Shown here: in pieces, positions 20,950-22,904 of the stretch
How the letters are laid out: every line of letters starts with the position of its first letter
Numbering within the stretch: position 1 is the stretch's first letter
From: a virus
IMG/VR virus record: IMGVR_UViG_3300009034_000216
Span: 1-22,904 of that record
DNA length: 22,904 bases
Reading direction: 5' to 3' (one strand)
Program-made: the position numbers and the translations under genes
Notes under the pieces: model-generated
The model's database searches: none
What the model saw: only the letters and a program-made list of their open reading frames with translations
What the model was told of the DNA's origin: nothing

Positions 20950-22307
20950 TGCCAAAAAAGAAGGTTCTGATATTAACGGCATCTCCGCGTAGAGACAAAC
21001 CAATTGATGAAATGATTGCCAGAGAGCTACGCGGAATGGGAATGATAGTATGGGTGAAGCCGTGCGTCAGGCAAGGCCGGGCGGCTGTATTAAAATATAA
21101 GCCGAACGTTGTCGTCCTTCCGCCAATTCGGCAGGTATATAGTCGGGATTTCGTTGAGCAAATCAAGCGATTTGGCTGCGGCATTGTCTCTCGTCATACC
21201 GAGCCGAGTTGCGATTGGCAGGATTTCAAGGCTATTGATGCGGACCAAAAGAGCAAAATTCTTGGTCAAGTTCCGTATTATGTAGATGTCGAAATCGTGT
21301 GGAGTCAGGATGAGGCTGAAATTCTTAATCGCCGACCCACACAATTTAAGACCGTTCCCGTTGGTTGTTTGGCAGTAGATAAATACCTCGATGATAAAAT
21401 ACGCAAGAAGTACACGAATCGCAGGGGATTTAATCGCAAACACAAGTTTTCCTCAAAGAAAAGAACTATTCTGATTCAATCACCTTGGGGTTTTGCCGAT
21501 AGCGCCCCTGATTTGCGCATTGACGAAACCGAGGCAGCAAGAAAGGATATGGAAGGCCAGAAGCGTCATCTTCAAATGATACGACATTTGAAAGAAAACA
21601 TTGGGAATCATTTCAATATGATAGTGACAATCCACCCCGATTGTATGGAGTCGTTGTATGAAAAAGACCTTAAGGAGTTAGGATTGCCTCTGGACACTAC
21701 AAGCACATCTTTGGAGCTAATGGCGAATTGTGACGTTCTTATCCATTCGGGCTCGACTATGGCGGTTGGCGCTCATTTTCTCAATATGCCCGCCTTTCAA
21801 TTTGGGGACGTGAACCTCAAGGATGCTAAGAGTTGGTGGTCGCGTTCTGGGGAATGGCTCTCGAAGGTCTCGCCGAGGTACGAAAAGATGGACAATCTTA
21901 TGGAGGCGATGGAAGAATACAATCAAGTAAGTGTGCCGTTGAAGTCAAACGCAAACAAAGAGGCGATAGAATACTTAGAAAAAGGTCGCTTTGGCCGAAT
22001 GGACGGCAAGGCAACTGTTCGCACGGCGCAGATAATAGCTGGCGTTAACGGCAAATTTGGGTTGTTTTGGCCTGAATCTGGGCGAGATTACAGCCAGTTG
22101 ACGATTTTGAAAGACTTGTCGACGCTTGTAAACCAAGCGTTATGCCCGATATGCAAGAAGAAATTTTACATCATCAAGGATGAATGGGTCAGTATGTTAG
22201 CAAAGAGAATAGATGCCAAGGCTAAAATGCTGACTTTGAAACACGGTAGATGCTGCCCGAATTGCGGGACGCGATATTTTTCAGATACTTTTAAGCCTCT
22301 GGAATGA
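20949..22307 (+). CDS. surface carbohydrate biosynthesis protein (GT-B-like) with C-terminal zinc ribbon
   Basis: Predicted 452-aa protein whose start at 20949 lies in TAATG overlap; upstream in-frame starts would intrude into the preceding gene. The N-terminal part starts KKKVLILTASPRRD (a Rossmann-like strand) and has VVVLPPIRQVYS. Later IQSPWGFADSAP and the signature NCDVLIHSGSTMAVGAHFL (about 260-278) resemble capsule/surface carbohydrate proteins that look like GT-B glycosyltransferases or UDP-sugar epimerases. The end has two CxxC pairs, CPIC (399-402) and CPNC (436-439), an unusual fused zinc ribbon. Candidate role: using or handling the activated sugar. No PseG N-terminal motif is visible, so it is not clearly the missing hydrolase. 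Confidence 0.65.
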   Translation: MPKKKVLILTASPRRDKPIDEMIARELRGMGMIVWVKPCVRQGRAAVLKYKPNVVVLPPIRQVYSRDFVEQIKRFGCGIVSRHTEPSCDWQDFKAIDADQKSKILGQVPYYVDVEIVWSQDEAEILNRRPTQFKTVPVGCLAVDKYLDDKIRKKYTNRRGFNRKHKFSSKKRTILIQSPWGFADSAPDLRIDETEAARKDMEGQKRHLQMIRHLKENIGNHFNMIVTIHPDCMESLYEKDLKELGLPLDTTSTSLELMANCDVLIHSGSTMAVGAHFLNMPAFQFGDVNLKDAKSWWSRSGEWLSKVSPRYEKMDNLMEAMEEYNQVSVPLKSNANKEAIEYLEKGRFGRMDGKATVRTAQIIAGVNGKFGLFWPESGRDYSQLTILKDLSTLVNQALCPICKKKFYIIKDEWVSMLAKRIDAKAKMLTLKHGRCCPNCGTRYFSDTFKPLE

Positions 22308-22904
22308 CGAAATATCCAAGAGTAGTAGCGATAATCCAGGCCCGATTGGGCAGTAAGCGCTTGCCCAATAAGGTCTTATTGCAAATACCGCCCAAGAGCG
22401 GAGTAACGTGTTTGGGCAGGGTTATCGAGAGACTGAAGAACTGCACGAGTTTGGACCATATTGTTTTGACTACACCGGACAAGCAATTGGACGAAATAAT
22501 TTCACTCGAACAGCGCGTTTCTAAGCATCTTTGGTTTGGGGAGCGTGATGTATTAGCGGAATATATGTCGGCAGCCGACCATCCCCAAGTTGATATTATC
22601 GTACGCATTACCGCCGACTGCCCTCTTATTGACGCCGAAATTGTTGATAAAATGGTGGATGAATTCCTTGACAGTAACGTAGATATTGTATATAATACCC
22701 GCTGGCCTGATATGACCGGCGACGGTCTTGATGTCGAAGTGTTCAGCAAAGAGGCTCTTAAAACGGCATTTATGGCAGCGAAAGCTAAAGATGAGCGGGA
22801 ACACGTAACGCTTTATATGAGAAGGAATATGAAAGGTAAGTTCATACCGACGCCGGAAGGCTTTGAAGGTTGCAGCCTTGATACGTGGGACGATTATCAA
22901 AAGA
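22304..22904 (+). CDS. spsF: SpsF-type cytidylyltransferase (3' partial)
   Basis: ATGA overlap with the preceding gene; the frame runs off the window after 200 codons. Nucleotidyltransferase motif AIIQARLGSKRLPNKVLL (9-26), then RITADCPLIDAEIVDK (101-116), DGLDVEVFS (140-148) and EREHVT (164-169). This is the SpsF family, typically annotated as spore-coat polysaccharide cytidylyltransferase; in nonulosonic acid clusters homologues are taken to make the CMP-activated sugar. About 240-250 aa is usual, so the C-terminal fifth lies outside. It closes the pathway in this window. A PseF or legionaminic-type specificity cannot be told. Confidence 0.85.
   Translation, partial: MTKYPRVVAIIQARLGSKRLPNKVLLQIPPKSGVTCLGRVIERLKNCTSLDHIVLTTPDKQLDEIISLEQRVSKHLWFGERDVLAEYMSAADHPQVDIIVRITADCPLIDAEIVDKMVDEFLDSNVDIVYNTRWPDMTGDGLDVEVFSKEALKTAFMAAKAKDEREHVTLYMRRNMKGKFIPTPEGFEGCSLDTWDDYQK

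Noticed and set aside
1-22904. CRISPR array, insertion sequence, integrase or attachment site.
   Set aside because: No regularly spaced repeats, transposase, integrase or tRNA were seen; the HNH-AP2 gene is the only mobile-type element.
13351-22904. Reading the cassette as bacterial chromosome beside a prophage end.
   Set aside because: No boundary is seen: gene overlaps run from the adaptor into the cassette, and phage-type genes (Rossmann-like phage protein, HNH-AP2) occur within it. A boundary beyond the window cannot be excluded.

Overview
The window is a stretch of double-stranded DNA tailed-phage (Caudoviricetes-type) genome. Every supported gene lies on the + strand. Genes are packed with ATGA, TAATG or short overlaps, and several are tiny. 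The genes that can be recognised are packaging and virion-assembly genes: terminase small and large subunits, portal, scaffold, coat and a head-tail adaptor. TGA, TAA and TAG all end genes, so the standard code is used. No integrase, repressor or replication gene is visible, so lifestyle cannot be judged. The host cannot be named from the sequence.

Layout. 1-1304: small CxxC protein, terminase small subunit, zinc-finger protein with a repeated VTD segment, and a small protein with an N-terminal signal-like segment. 1305-1531: a non-coding gap with two perfect DnaA-box motifs and a hairpin-rich tract, just before the large terminase. 1532-9113: large terminase, then a block of beta-rich virion or appendage proteins (one a LamG/concanavalin-A-like lectin), small zinc-ribbon and membrane proteins, and the portal. 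9088-13370: a short conserved portal-side protein, a lysine-repeat histone-like protein, scaffold, coat, decoration-like proteins and the adaptor.

13351-22904 (running off the window) is a carbohydrate cassette in the same transcriptional direction; its first gene overlaps the adaptor gene. It holds a PseI/NeuB-type nonulosonic acid synthase, a PseB-type UDP-GlcNAc 4,6-dehydratase, an aldo/keto reductase, a class-III PLP aminotransferase, a PseH-like GNAT acetyltransferase, a FemAB-like transferase, a surface-carbohydrate (GT-B-like) protein with a C-terminal zinc ribbon, and a SpsF-type cytidylyltransferase. Together these cover most steps from UDP-GlcNAc to a CMP-activated pseudaminic-acid-like sugar: dehydration, amination, acetylation, condensation with PEP and CMP activation. 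The UDP-sugar hydrolase (PseG) is the obvious missing step. Between the enzymes lie small membrane and Cys-rich proteins, a Rossmann-like phage protein and a free-standing HNH-AP2 homing endonuclease. The working idea is that the phage makes, or redirects, a sialic-acid-like sugar during late infection, to decorate either its own particle or the host surface. This is inference; the enzyme families are read from motifs.
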